From a virus, in IMG/VR virus record IMGVR_UViG_3300007735_000504, positions 1 to 23,360 of that record: a stretch of DNA of 23,360 nt; one strand, 5' to 3'. A program made the translations under genes and the position numbers. Below are positions 11,878 through 18,642 of this stretch, in pieces. A model generated the notes under the pieces. The model ran no database searches and had not been told where the DNA came from. It worked only from the letters and a program-made list of their open reading frames with translations. The first letter of the stretch is position 1; every line of letters begins with the position of its first letter.

Positions 11878-12356
11878 TTTTGATATTTCTCTATGCTGCG
11901 ACCCACAAACCAAAAGGTCAAACACATATTGAGCATGGCAAAGTCATCACTACTCCAGACCTTGGTCATGACCTCGCTCCAGTGCCCGCCGCTGCGGAAG
12001 GCCATGTAAATGGCCGCAGCCTTGACTGTGGCATACATAAAAAACAGCGCCCAAGTGATTCCGGGGCGCACCAACGCAGACACCACCGAGACAAACCAAC
12101 CAGCTTCCTTGGCGGTTTGAGACTGCTCCTTAAAGGCTTCTTTAATGGTGTCGAGCTGCTGGACAGAGTAGTCCACATACTTCTCTTCCATCTTGAACTG
12201 GCCGCGCAGCTTCTCTAGGTCAGTCTGCAGCGTGAACATCGCCAGCTCGTGTTTGCGCTCATTGCCTTTGTCAAAATACTTCAAAACCTCTGGGGCAAGA
12301 CGAAACAGACCGCCAAAAATAGAACCCAACAGACCACCACCAAGCATCTCAAACAT
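11874..12356 (-). CDS. Holin-like membrane protein (160 aa)
   Basis: A glycine-rich hydrophobic N-terminus (MFEMLGGGLLGSIFGGLFRL) and a charged, coiled central region (NERKHELAMFTLQTDLEKLRGQ) precede two membrane helices: one around residues 90-118 (VVSALVRPGITWALFFMYATVKAAAIYM, split here by my reading) and one at 138-154. This matches a large family of phage proteins proposed as three-helix holins or spanin-like partners. It lies directly before the lysozyme gene with an ATGA overlap, the classic holin-endolysin order. GGGAG lies 5 nt before the ATG. Confidence 0.75.
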   Translation of the reverse strand: MFEMLGGGLLGSIFGGLFRLAPEVLKYFDKGNERKHELAMFTLQTDLEKLRGQFKMEEKYVDYSVQQLDTIKEAFKEQSQTAKEAGWFVSVVSALVRPGITWALFFMYATVKAAAIYMAFRSGGHWSEVMTKVWSSDDFAMLNMCLTFWFVGRSIEKYQK

Positions 12357-12374
12357 CTAAAGCTCCCAAGAAAT

Positions 12375-12869
12375 TTAGAACCCACATTCACGGGTCTCCT
12401 TGCAGTGTCCATATCCAAGAACTGCCATGTATCCCATGCCTCCTAGAGCGGCCACAATAATGATTGCGCCGATAGCAGCCTCTATAGCCTCTGCGATTTG
12501 TTTCTTTCGCTTGGCTGCTGCTTCCTTTTCTTTCCGGGCGTTGTGAGCATCATCCCGGTTCATCTGGGCCACACGGATCTGGATGTTCTGCCAGACATCA
12601 GCATTGCCGCTTTGGAAAAAGAGCATCTTTAGCTCTTCCTCAAAAGCCTTCTGCTGCATCAACTCCAGTTCGACCTGGACCGCAGCCCCCATGTTGGAGC
12701 CGCCCTTCTTCTTGGCTTGATTGACCGCCTTCGTGCACTCGTGTTTTGCATCGAAGTATTTACCCAAAAGAGGGCCAAGAGACCGTACATCATCAACGGT
12801 CTTCGAGGCCTTCTTGATTAGGTTGACGGCTGACGATACAGCCGCCAGCGCGGTCAACGGATCAATCAC
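12375..12869 (-). CDS. Phage membrane-anchored coiled-coil protein (164 aa), GTG start
   Basis: The N-terminus, IDPLTALAAVSSAVNLIKKASKTVDDVRSLGPLLGKYFDAK, is followed by a helical charged region (LMQQKAFEEELKMLFFQSGNADVWQNIQIRVAQM), a Lys/Glu coil, one membrane helix near 130-152, and a short tail with two cysteines. I recall similar proteins in lysis/late regions of marine and freshwater podoviruses, with no proven role. It starts with GTG overlapping the preceding small gene (GTGA). It could be a spanin-like or second holin-like component. Confidence 0.75.
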   Translation of the reverse strand: MIDPLTALAAVSSAVNLIKKASKTVDDVRSLGPLLGKYFDAKHECTKAVNQAKKKGGSNMGAAVQVELELMQQKAFEEELKMLFFQSGNADVWQNIQIRVAQMNRDDAHNARKEKEAAAKRKKQIAEAIEAAIGAIIIVAALGGMGYMAVLGYGHCKETRECGF

Positions 12870-13018
12870 AGCTTAAACGCTACAGAGAGCAACAGAATGA
12901 TGATCGCGCCTGCGCTCCCTATCAGGATCTGCTCGAGCCTTTTGAGCCGAGCATTGATTCCTGCATAGCGTTCTGCACAGACGGCTTCATGAGTCGAGAG
13001 GCGGGCTGCTGTGTCCAT
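12866..13018 (-). CDS. Small XhlA/holin-like membrane protein (50 aa)
   Basis: Translation from 13018 gives a short N-terminus (MDTAARLSTHEAVCAERY), a coiled segment with INARLKRLEQILIG, and one membrane helix (AGAIIILLLSVAF) ending in KL. The STHEAVCAERYxxIxxRLxRLE...TM arrangement is that of very small haemolysin XhlA-type or holin-associated proteins in phage lysis cassettes. The stop overlaps the GTG of the next gene as GTGA. The start overlaps the end of the upstream 76-aa gene by 32 nt. Confidence 0.75.
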   Translation of the reverse strand: MDTAARLSTHEAVCAERYAGINARLKRLEQILIGSAGAIIILLLSVAFKL

Positions 13019-13217
13019 TTTCTAAAGACTTCTTTAGCATTGAGAGGAAAGCCTCTTTTCCAACACGGAGCTGATCCATTTGGAAAGAACATGAGGCCAG
13101 CTTACGATCAAGATCCAAACAATGCTCTAGAAGCATCTTCTGGTCTTGGGTGAAATTGTCGAGTTCGTGCTCAACACCGTCAATCGTTACAGTCTGGGGT
13201 ATTTTGTTGTTGCCCAT
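12987..13217 (-). CDS. DUF6447-like small protein (76 aa)
   Basis: The protein MGNNKIPQTVTIDGVEHELDNFTQDQKMLLEHCLDLDRKLASCSFQMDQLRVGKEAF... has the ITIDGxxYxLxxLSxxxKxxLxxxxxLDxxIxxLxxQ... layout of a small phage family that I recall as DUF6447. A short beta element is followed by a long helical coil. Ribosome site GGAG 6 nt before the ATG. It lies between fibre-linked proteins and lysis genes; function unknown. Confidence 0.75.
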   Translation of the reverse strand: MGNNKIPQTVTIDGVEHELDNFTQDQKMLLEHCLDLDRKLASCSFQMDQLRVGKEAFLSMLKKSLENGHSSPPLDS

Positions 13218-13261
13218 TCTGATCTCCTAGTTCCACCGTCAAGGGCCGGTGGGATGCCCTA

Positions 13262-13570
13262 TTACCAGGGAAGCGCAGACTCCGACACCGGAGGGTTCTT
13301 CTGAAGGGCGATCTGCTTTTGAAAAGCAGCCTCAGTAGCGGCCTTATCCACTCCGTTAGCCCAAACCCAGCCCAGGACTTGAGCCTCGGTCAGATTGTTG
13401 TAGGGAGTGAAAGAACCCGAAGGTGCTGGGAAAGAGCAGGTGCTGTAGACGCTTCCAGAAAAGTCGCCATCAACACCATTGCACTGCCAATGAGCCGTTA
13501 CGACAACATTGGTGTTGCCAGCCTCTTGAGGCTTGTGGTCCAGTTGAGTGATCTTCCATGTCGTGGTCAT
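13262..13570 (-). CDS. DUF7936-like protein downstream of the tail fibre (102 aa)
   Basis: The product MTTTWKITQLDHKPQEAGNTNVVVTAHWQCNGVDGDFSGSVY... then FTPYNNLTEAQVLGWVW and a final NPPVSESALPW closely follows the layout of a phage family that I recall as DUF7936 (MxxxWxIxxLxxxPQxxGxxxVVxxxHW...FxPYxxLTxxQVxGWV...NPPxxxxxLPW). Such proteins sit next to fibre genes. The start at 13570 is preferred over the ATG at 13576, because AGGA lies 6 nt before the former and abuts the latter. It lies 18 nt after the fibre stop and may assist or decorate fibres. Confidence 0.8.
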   Translation of the reverse strand: MTTTWKITQLDHKPQEAGNTNVVVTAHWQCNGVDGDFSGSVYSTCSFPAPSGSFTPYNNLTEAQVLGWVWANGVDKAATEAAFQKQIALQKNPPVSESALPW

Positions 13571-13588
13571 TTTCATTCCTTTCGTTGG

Positions 13589-16117
13589 TTACTTGGCTTC
13601 AAGTTGCGCAACCCGTGCGCGGAGGTCGGTGATGATGGCTTGCTGTTCTTGGATGGCTGCGGTCAGCGTTGCCACAAGGAAGCTGGTGTCGATGCCTTGA
13701 TAGACTGGCTTGCCTTCAGCGTCTACTGCGTCTTTCTTGCCAGTCACACATTGGGGAACGACAGCTTGCAGCTCATGGGCAATGAAGCCTTCACCGTTAG
13801 AGCCGTCTGCTTTCCACTTGTAGGTGCATGGCTTCAGAGCAGCGACCTTAGCCAGCGCACCAGTCATGGGCTGGATGTTTTCTTTCAGGCGGTAGTCGGA
13901 AGAAGTGGCGTAAGTTGTAGACGAGCCGTTTGAGGTGATTGAACCTCTTTCCGTCCCATTCTCGGAAAACTTAATGTGGTAAAAAGTGCCACCATCGCTT
14001 AAAGCATCTGATGTAATTCGCCAACCGCCAGCAGAAGTACAGCCAAGATATAAGTTATTTGATGCAGCCCCAATGATTCTTTGCTTTGCTGCTGTTGCGC
14101 CGCTTCCAGAATCAGTGGTCCCAACCAACAAATCCCCACCCGAGGTAATCCGGGCGCGTTCTGTGTTGTTGGTGCCAAAAATAATTGGGTTATTTTCGTA
14201 ATTCCACAAGTACGCATCCATAGCGGCAACGATGCCTAAATAAAGCCCGTCGCCAGCATTAGTTCCGGTGTTTGAATTTTGGAAAAGAAAAACCGCTTCA
14301 TTTGCCCCGCTACTTCTAACTCTGCTAAGATTTTGAGAAGCAGATACAACATCTAATCTTGCAAGGGGCGAGGTAGTCCCCACCCCCAAATTCCCACTCG
14401 CATCAAGCGTCATCGCCTGCGTGAAACTGATGGTAGAGCCTGCGGTGCCGGAGGGGGCGGTGAAGAACTTAAAGATATTGCCGTCAACCTGCAAAGCGGC
14501 GGCGACATTGGTCGCTTTGTATTTAAAGGCGCCCGATCCATAGTAGGCATTGCTTGCAATACCAACTTGTGCGGCACCGCCCCACAAAGCACCGCCAGAG
14601 CCAATATCAAAGGCTTTCAGCGTATCCCAAGCACTCGGCGTCACCCCAATGCCGAGGTTGCCGGAGGAGTCGAGGGTGGCGTTTAGAACACTGTTGGTAT
14701 AGAACCTCAGCGCCGCAGCACCTGTCGTGCCGATGCCCATCGTGTTAGCGCCGATGGTGTAAAGCTCACCCTGGCCGCCTGCAAATGCACCACCTACACC
14801 AGCAAGAATAGCAGCGGAACCTGCTCCAAGGCGTGTAGTACCGTTGACATCCAGCCTGTAAGCAGGCGAACTCGTCCCAATGCCTACATTTCCGGTGGGA
14901 TCAATCGTTAACGCTGCCGTGTTTGATGCGCCAACACCAAACTGCAATCCATAAGATGCGCTTGATGGGCCAAGGATGTACCCGTAGTAAGGCAATCCAT
15001 TCGTAAGCCAACTTCCGGTGCTGTTGTTAATACCAAAACTGACAGTGCCACCACTGTTGGTGACGATGATGTCAGCGCGGTTGGTGTCTGATCGGGTCGC
15101 AGAGATGATTGACCCTGTGCCAACAACATCCAACTTATAAGCAGGCGAACTCGTCCCAATGCCCAGACCTGTGGAGGTCAGGCGCATGCCTTCGGAACCG
15201 GAAACTCTAAACTGAAGGTTTAAGCCATCAATGCGAATGGCTCTGTCATCTACACCAGCATGAAAACCTTTTATGTGGCCAATGTTGTCTTCAAAGTAAA
15301 GGTGCATACCATTACCTGAGCCAGACAAATTACCAGCCGTAATTGATTCACGCCCAGCAACACCTAAATTCGTCCCATCAAAAGTCAGCGCACTCCCCGT
15401 GGTCAGCACCTTTGACCCATTGAGGTAGGCCACTCCGTTGGCGGTGCCGCCTGAGACAGTGATGTTCCCAGACGCACTCAGAGTCGTGAATGCTCCCGTG
15501 GTCGGGGTAGTAGCACCCACCGTACCATTAATGTTGATAGAAGCCGTACCAGTCAGGTTAGTGACCGTTCCAGACGAAGGAGTGCCCAGAGCACCACCAT
15601 TGACAACAAAGGCACCAGCAGAGCCTACAGCGATGCCCAGAGCGGTCTGTACGCCCGTTCCAAGAGCCGTGAGGCCCGTACCCCCATTGGCGATAGGAAG
15701 CGTTCCCGTGATGTCTGCGGTGTTGATGTCAATCGCATCCCAGGAAGTATTCGTGCCATCCGTCTTTAGGTACTTCCCTGATTGAGAGGTTTGGGACGGA
15801 GCAAGAGCGTTGAACGCTGCGTTAGCCGTTGTCTGACCCGTGCCACCCTCAGAGATTTGAACCTGGTCGCCAGTAAGAGCAAAAGTCCCAGAAGCAGAGA
15901 AGTTGGTGAACGCACCCGCAGCAGGGGTTGTCGTTCCCACTGGGCCGTTGAAGGAGTCACCAGCAGTACCGGCTTGGAAGTCCTTCAGTTGAGCCATCAG
16001 CTCACGGATGGCATCGTTGATGCCACTCGGGGCGCAACCTTCACTGATGTTTATCCCATCAATGTCTGTATTGTTGCCAGGCGTTGCTGAGAACTCTGAA
16101 ATCTTAGTCTTCGGCAT
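13589..16117 (-). CDS. Tail fibre/spike with C-terminal S74 intramolecular chaperone (842 aa)
   Basis: The N-terminus (MPKTKISEFSATPG...IREL...AQLKDFQAG) resembles fibre attachment domains. The long central part is repetitive, with ISEGGTGQTTA, IANGGTGLTALGTG, TTPAAGAFTNFSASG and GIGTSSPAYKLDVVG units (three copies of the last), typical of trimeric beta-rich fibres. The C-terminus from about residue 739 is a peptidase S74 domain: SSDYRLKENI with Ser739/740 and Lys745 as the self-cleavage pair, ALKPCTYKWK and EGFIAHELQAVVP, then a coiled coil to the end. In known members it assists trimer folding, then cuts itself off. It should bind the host receptor. GGAG lies 6 nt before the ATG. Confidence 0.93.
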   Translation of the reverse strand: MPKTKISEFSATPGNNTDIDGINISEGCAPSGINDAIRELMAQLKDFQAGTAGDSFNGPVGTTTPAAGAFTNFSASGTFALTGDQVQISEGGTGQTTANAAFNALAPSQTSQSGKYLKTDGTNTSWDAIDINTADITGTLPIANGGTGLTALGTGVQTALGIAVGSAGAFVVNGGALGTPSSGTVTNLTGTASININGTVGATTPTTGAFTTLSASGNITVSGGTANGVAYLNGSKVLTTGSALTFDGTNLGVAGRESITAGNLSGSGNGMHLYFEDNIGHIKGFHAGVDDRAIRIDGLNLQFRVSGSEGMRLTSTGLGIGTSSPAYKLDVVGTGSIISATRSDTNRADIIVTNSGGTVSFGINNSTGSWLTNGLPYYGYILGPSSASYGLQFGVGASNTAALTIDPTGNVGIGTSSPAYRLDVNGTTRLGAGSAAILAGVGGAFAGGQGELYTIGANTMGIGTTGAAALRFYTNSVLNATLDSSGNLGIGVTPSAWDTLKAFDIGSGGALWGGAAQVGIASNAYYGSGAFKYKATNVAAALQVDGNIFKFFTAPSGTAGSTISFTQAMTLDASGNLGVGTTSPLARLDVVSASQNLSRVRSSGANEAVFLFQNSNTGTNAGDGLYLGIVAAMDAYLWNYENNPIIFGTNNTERARITSGGDLLVGTTDSGSGATAAKQRIIGAASNNLYLGCTSAGGWRITSDALSDGGTFYHIKFSENGTERGSITSNGSSTTYATSSDYRLKENIQPMTGALAKVAALKPCTYKWKADGSNGEGFIAHELQAVVPQCVTGKKDAVDAEGKPVYQGIDTSFLVATLTAAIQEQQAIITDLRARVAQLEAK
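14859..15163 (-). repeat. Two copies of a 26-bp repeat in the tail-fibre gene
   Basis: The same 26 bp (plus strand beginning TAAGCAGGCGAACTCGTCCC) occurs at 14859-14884 and 15138-15163. Both encode the GIGTSSPAY unit of the fibre. Identity at the DNA level, including third codon positions, suggests recent duplication or gene conversion and could allow recombination that changes fibre length. Confidence 0.85.
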
Positions 16118-16152
16118 TTGGTGCTCCTTGATCGGATTCTAGGGATTGCTTG

Positions 16153-16180
16153 TTGACGGGGCAATCGTGATCGATAAAAT
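16153..16180 (+). promoter_or_regulatory. Near-consensus sigma-70-type promoter facing right
   Basis: TTGACG at 16153-16158 and TAAAAT at 16175-16180 are separated by 16 bp; five of six and five of six bases match consensus. It lies in the 178-bp gap between the fibre start and the HNH-AP2 gene, opposite to the late operon. The predicted start site, about 16187, falls exactly where the first RNA hairpin begins. Confidence 0.7.
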
Positions 16181-16186
16181 GTTGGC

Positions 16187-16283
16187 AGGCTTAGAACTTG
16201 GGTGTACCAGACCTTGATAGCTCTAAGCCACTGGCTGCCCCCTGGGTGTTCGTACTGGTACTACGGATGCTCAGGGGGTTTTT
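16187..16283 (+). ncRNA. Candidate structured small RNA with two hairpins and complementary 7-nt loops
   Basis: Hairpin 1: GGCUUAGA (16188-16195) pairs fully with UCUAAGCC (16222-16229), with an inner GGGU/ACCU stem (16200-16203 and 16211-16214) and loop GUACCAG (16204-16210). Hairpin 2: 16238-16254 pairs with 16262-16278 over 17 consecutive pairs, including four G-U wobbles, with loop CUGGUAC (16255-16261), followed by UUUUUAUUU. The two loops are exact reverse complements, so a 7-bp kissing interaction or dimer is possible. The wobbles would be A-C mismatches on the other strand, so the structure favours a plus-strand RNA. A promoter lies immediately upstream. No known RNA family is recognised; the role could be regulation of the HNH gene or action in trans. 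Confidence 0.65.
16238..16283 (+). terminator. Rho-independent terminator with 17-bp stem
   Basis: CCCCCUG at the base pairs with CAGGGGG, continues through GGUGUUCGUA with UACGGAUGCU, and is followed by UUUUUA. It ends 12 nt before the ATG of the HNH-AP2 gene, so it can stop the short RNA or attenuate transcription into that gene. Confidence 0.8.
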
Positions 16284-16295
16284 ATTTGGTGCGCT

Positions 16296-16781
16296 ATGGA
16301 AATCACTCAACAGCTTTTGCATGAACTCTTTGAGTACCGTGATGGGGTTCTGTTTTGGAAGGTTGATCGCAGAGGCAACAAGCTCAAAGGAAAAAGAGCC
16401 TGTCGTCCCACCATTCATGGATACCAGATGGTAACGATCTGCAAGAAGAAACATTACGCTCATCGTGTGATCTTTATGATGTTTCATGGTCGCTGGCCCG
16501 TCCAGGTAGATCACATTGATGGTGATAGATCAAACAATCTGATCTCCAATCTGCGTGAGGCCAACAACGCTCAGAACAATCGCAACACTGGTCTCCGGTC
16601 AACAAACAGAACAGGGTTCAAAGGCGTTTCTTACTACAGAGCAGTCAATCGCTATATCGCCCGAATCACGGTCAACTACAAGAACATTCACATCGGCTGC
16701 TTCAGGACCGCAGAGGAAGCTCACGAAGCTTACAAGAAGGTTGCTTCTGAGCTTCATGGGGACTTCGCTCGGTTCGTTTGA
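16296..16781 (+). CDS. HNH homing endonuclease with AP2 domain (161 aa)
   Basis: The protein has an N-terminal LLHELFEYRDGVLFWKV region, an HNH_3 nuclease core (AHRVIFMMFHGRWPVQVDHIDGDRSNN with His73 and Asn80/81, then NLREA) and a C-terminal AP2 DNA-binding domain (GFKGVSYYRAVNRYIARI... to FRTAEEAHEAYKKVA, about 107-152). Such enzymes are free-standing homing endonucleases that spread between phage genomes. It lies on the strand opposite to the surrounding late genes, between the fibre and an internal protein gene, and meets the latter tail to tail. The start codon has no good ribosome site; the terminator hairpin is just upstream, so expression may be restricted. Confidence 0.92.
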   Translation: MEITQQLLHELFEYRDGVLFWKVDRRGNKLKGKRACRPTIHGYQMVTICKKKHYAHRVIFMMFHGRWPVQVDHIDGDRSNNLISNLREANNAQNNRNTGLRSTNRTGFKGVSYYRAVNRYIARITVNYKNIHIGCFRTAEEAHEAYKKVASELHGDFARFV

Positions 16782-16782
16782 T

Positions 16783-18642
16783 TTATTCCAATCCAAAAAC
16801 GGAACCAAGGCCAGCAGCGATTGCTCGCTTCTTCAGCTCATCGGACAAAGGCTCTACTGTCGAGGTAGAGGCTTTCTTCATCAGTGAGCTGGCGAGTTTG
16901 GGATCAAGCATTGCCTCCACCAGAAGCTGGCGAATAGCGTCATCCGTCCCGTTGTAGAGCCAGTTAAGCGGTGCGGCAGCTTTCTGTACGCCAGGAGAAA
17001 TCTCCCCGAACATCTGCTTACCGACAATCCCGCCAATTATGTTGGCAGTGCTGAGATTTTTAAAGGTGTCTGATCCCGGTACTTTAACGGCTCGGCCCAG
17101 AACACCAGAGTCTAGATCCTCTCCCAAACGCCTCAAAACGGCGAGTTGGGTCTTGGAGAGCTTGGTGTCCTTCTCTGCGTCTCGGATGGCCCTTACAAAC
17201 GAAGGTTGAGAGATCAGATAGTCGCCCATTGAGGACGGGTCAGGAGTTGTTGTAAGGACTTTGCTCTTGAACTGTTGTGCAGCCTCAAGACGCTCAATGC
17301 CCCGACTAGAAGCAGCGTACTTCTGGAGGTAGTCCTTATACCCAGGAGCAGCCGCCTCGAGAGCATCATCAATCGAGCGAATGACTTGCTCCAGCTGTCC
17401 TTTGGCAAGACTGTAAGCAGCGCCTTCCTTGTCCAAACGGCCCTGGGAGGCATCACGGAGGTCTTTACGAACCTCATACAGTCTCTGAGGTGTAGTCCCG
17501 CGCTGGACCTGTTGTTGCGCCCATCTCATGGTGTTTTCCACCGTGGACCGAGCGCCAACATCGGAAGCAAGGATGTCGTCAATCGTCTTATTGACAGTGA
17601 GAGTAACCCCGCTCTGGAAGGCCTCTGGCGTTACATTGGCCTTGGCGAATGCCTCCTCACGCAGAGGAGCGGTTACTTCATCGCGCTTTGCAATGGCCCT
17701 CTCAAGAGCATCCTTGTCCTTTGCCAAGCGGTCAAGAATCGCCATCCGAGCACGATTGGCCTGCGATGTTTGTATGCCGAATTGCCCCGTATCCATTGAT
17801 CGGATCGGACCTTCTGCGGAGATCAATCCAATATCGCGAGTGGCTTGTGCGGTGGTTGGGGTATACCCTGGAACACGAGGCGTATAAGTAGCCGCCGCCT
17901 CTGCTGCGCGTTCTGCATCGGTTGCGAGCTGGCGCAGGACATTCCCAGTAATGACTTCCCGTCCAGCCTGGGTAAACGGACGCACAACTTCAGGAGCGGC
18001 CCGTCCAACAGCCTGAGCCGCAGTCCCGCCACCAGGAATCATTGCGCCACCCAAAAGGCCAGCGGCCAACTGAGCGCCAGTCCCGCCTCCCATCTCTTTT
18101 ACTGCCTCAGTAGCCGAAGCAGCAGTGGCCGCAGCAGCAGTCTGGGCAAGAGGGCTTGTCGCTAGAGTCTGGGCGACCTGCCTAGCAATCGGAGCGGACA
18201 ACTGCCGAGAAGCGGCTCCTGCCATCCGAGCAGAACCAGCAGCACCACCCATAGCTTGAGCGATGGACTGAACACCTCGTTCCATCTCGGTCTCAGGCTT
18301 AGGAAGGCCCAAGATGTCAGAGATGATTTGCCCAGAGCGAGTCGCAGAGATTCCTCGTTGCTGCAGAGTCGGAACATTTGCACCGGCCTTCTGAGCCAGA
18401 CTGATCCCAATATCTGCTAGTGCATAAGGGACATTTGCCACCATCGCAGGAAGTGAAGTAACTCCCTCAATACCTGCCCGAGCAGTCAGCCCAAGTTGGC
18501 GCAGGAGTTCTTCTGAGCGAGGCCTGCGCGGAGCAGCCGGTGCCTCTCCAGCAATCATCTGAAGGCCAGCGGTGGACACATCTTGCATCCGACCTGCGGC
18601 GATTGCCTCAAGGTCTTTATCGCTGAGTTTGGACAAGTCCAT
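16783..18642 (-). CDS. Internal virion / DNA-ejection-type protein (619 aa)
   Basis: The N-terminus, MDLSKLSDKDLEAIAAGRMQDVSTAGLQMIAG, is typical of large phage internal or ejection proteins. A long Ala/Gly-rich, partly hydrophobic stretch follows (QTAAAATAASATEAV, GAQLAAGLLGGAMIPGGG), then helical and coiled regions to the C-terminus (DELKKRAIAAGLGSVFGLE). The length and composition resemble P22 gp16/gp20-type proteins that leave the capsid to form a conduit in the host envelope. No lytic transglycosylase motif is seen. The start shares one base with the stop of the preceding gene (TAATG). It meets the HNH-AP2 gene tail to tail. Confidence 0.75.
   Translation of the reverse strand: MDLSKLSDKDLEAIAAGRMQDVSTAGLQMIAGEAPAAPRRPRSEELLRQLGLTARAGIEGVTSLPAMVANVPYALADIGISLAQKAGANVPTLQQRGISATRSGQIISDILGLPKPETEMERGVQSIAQAMGGAAGSARMAGAASRQLSAPIARQVAQTLATSPLAQTAAAATAASATEAVKEMGGGTGAQLAAGLLGGAMIPGGGTAAQAVGRAAPEVVRPFTQAGREVITGNVLRQLATDAERAAEAAATYTPRVPGYTPTTAQATRDIGLISAEGPIRSMDTGQFGIQTSQANRARMAILDRLAKDKDALERAIAKRDEVTAPLREEAFAKANVTPEAFQSGVTLTVNKTIDDILASDVGARSTVENTMRWAQQQVQRGTTPQRLYEVRKDLRDASQGRLDKEGAAYSLAKGQLEQVIRSIDDALEAAAPGYKDYLQKYAASSRGIERLEAAQQFKSKVLTTTPDPSSMGDYLISQPSFVRAIRDAEKDTKLSKTQLAVLRRLGEDLDSGVLGRAVKVPGSDTFKNLSTANIIGGIVGKQMFGEISPGVQKAAAPLNWLYNGTDDAIRQLLVEAMLDPKLASSLMKKASTSTVEPLSDELKKRAIAAGLGSVFGLE

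Noticed and set aside
16187-16283. tRNA or tmRNA gene
   Set aside because: There is no cloverleaf, no T-loop GTTCRA in the right place and no 7-bp acceptor stem with CCA.
16191-16514. Minus-strand open frame of 107 codons between the fibre and internal-protein genes
   Set aside because: It is antisense to the HNH-AP2 gene and the RNA, has no domain-like sequence and no ribosome site I can see.
16187-16781. HEARO/omega-RNA with an IscB-like HNH protein
   Set aside because: The RNA is only about 97 nt with simple hairpins, and the 161-aa protein is HNH_3 plus AP2 without RuvC or bridge-helix features.
16118-16781. Group I intron carrying a homing endonuclease
   Set aside because: The island lies between two intact genes on the opposite strand, and there is no split gene or intron core to see.
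16771-16806. GGTTC-GTTT / AAAC-G-GAACC stem at the tail-to-tail gene ends as a terminator
   Set aside because: It has a bulge, a 17-nt loop and no clear U-tract, and it overlaps both coding ends.
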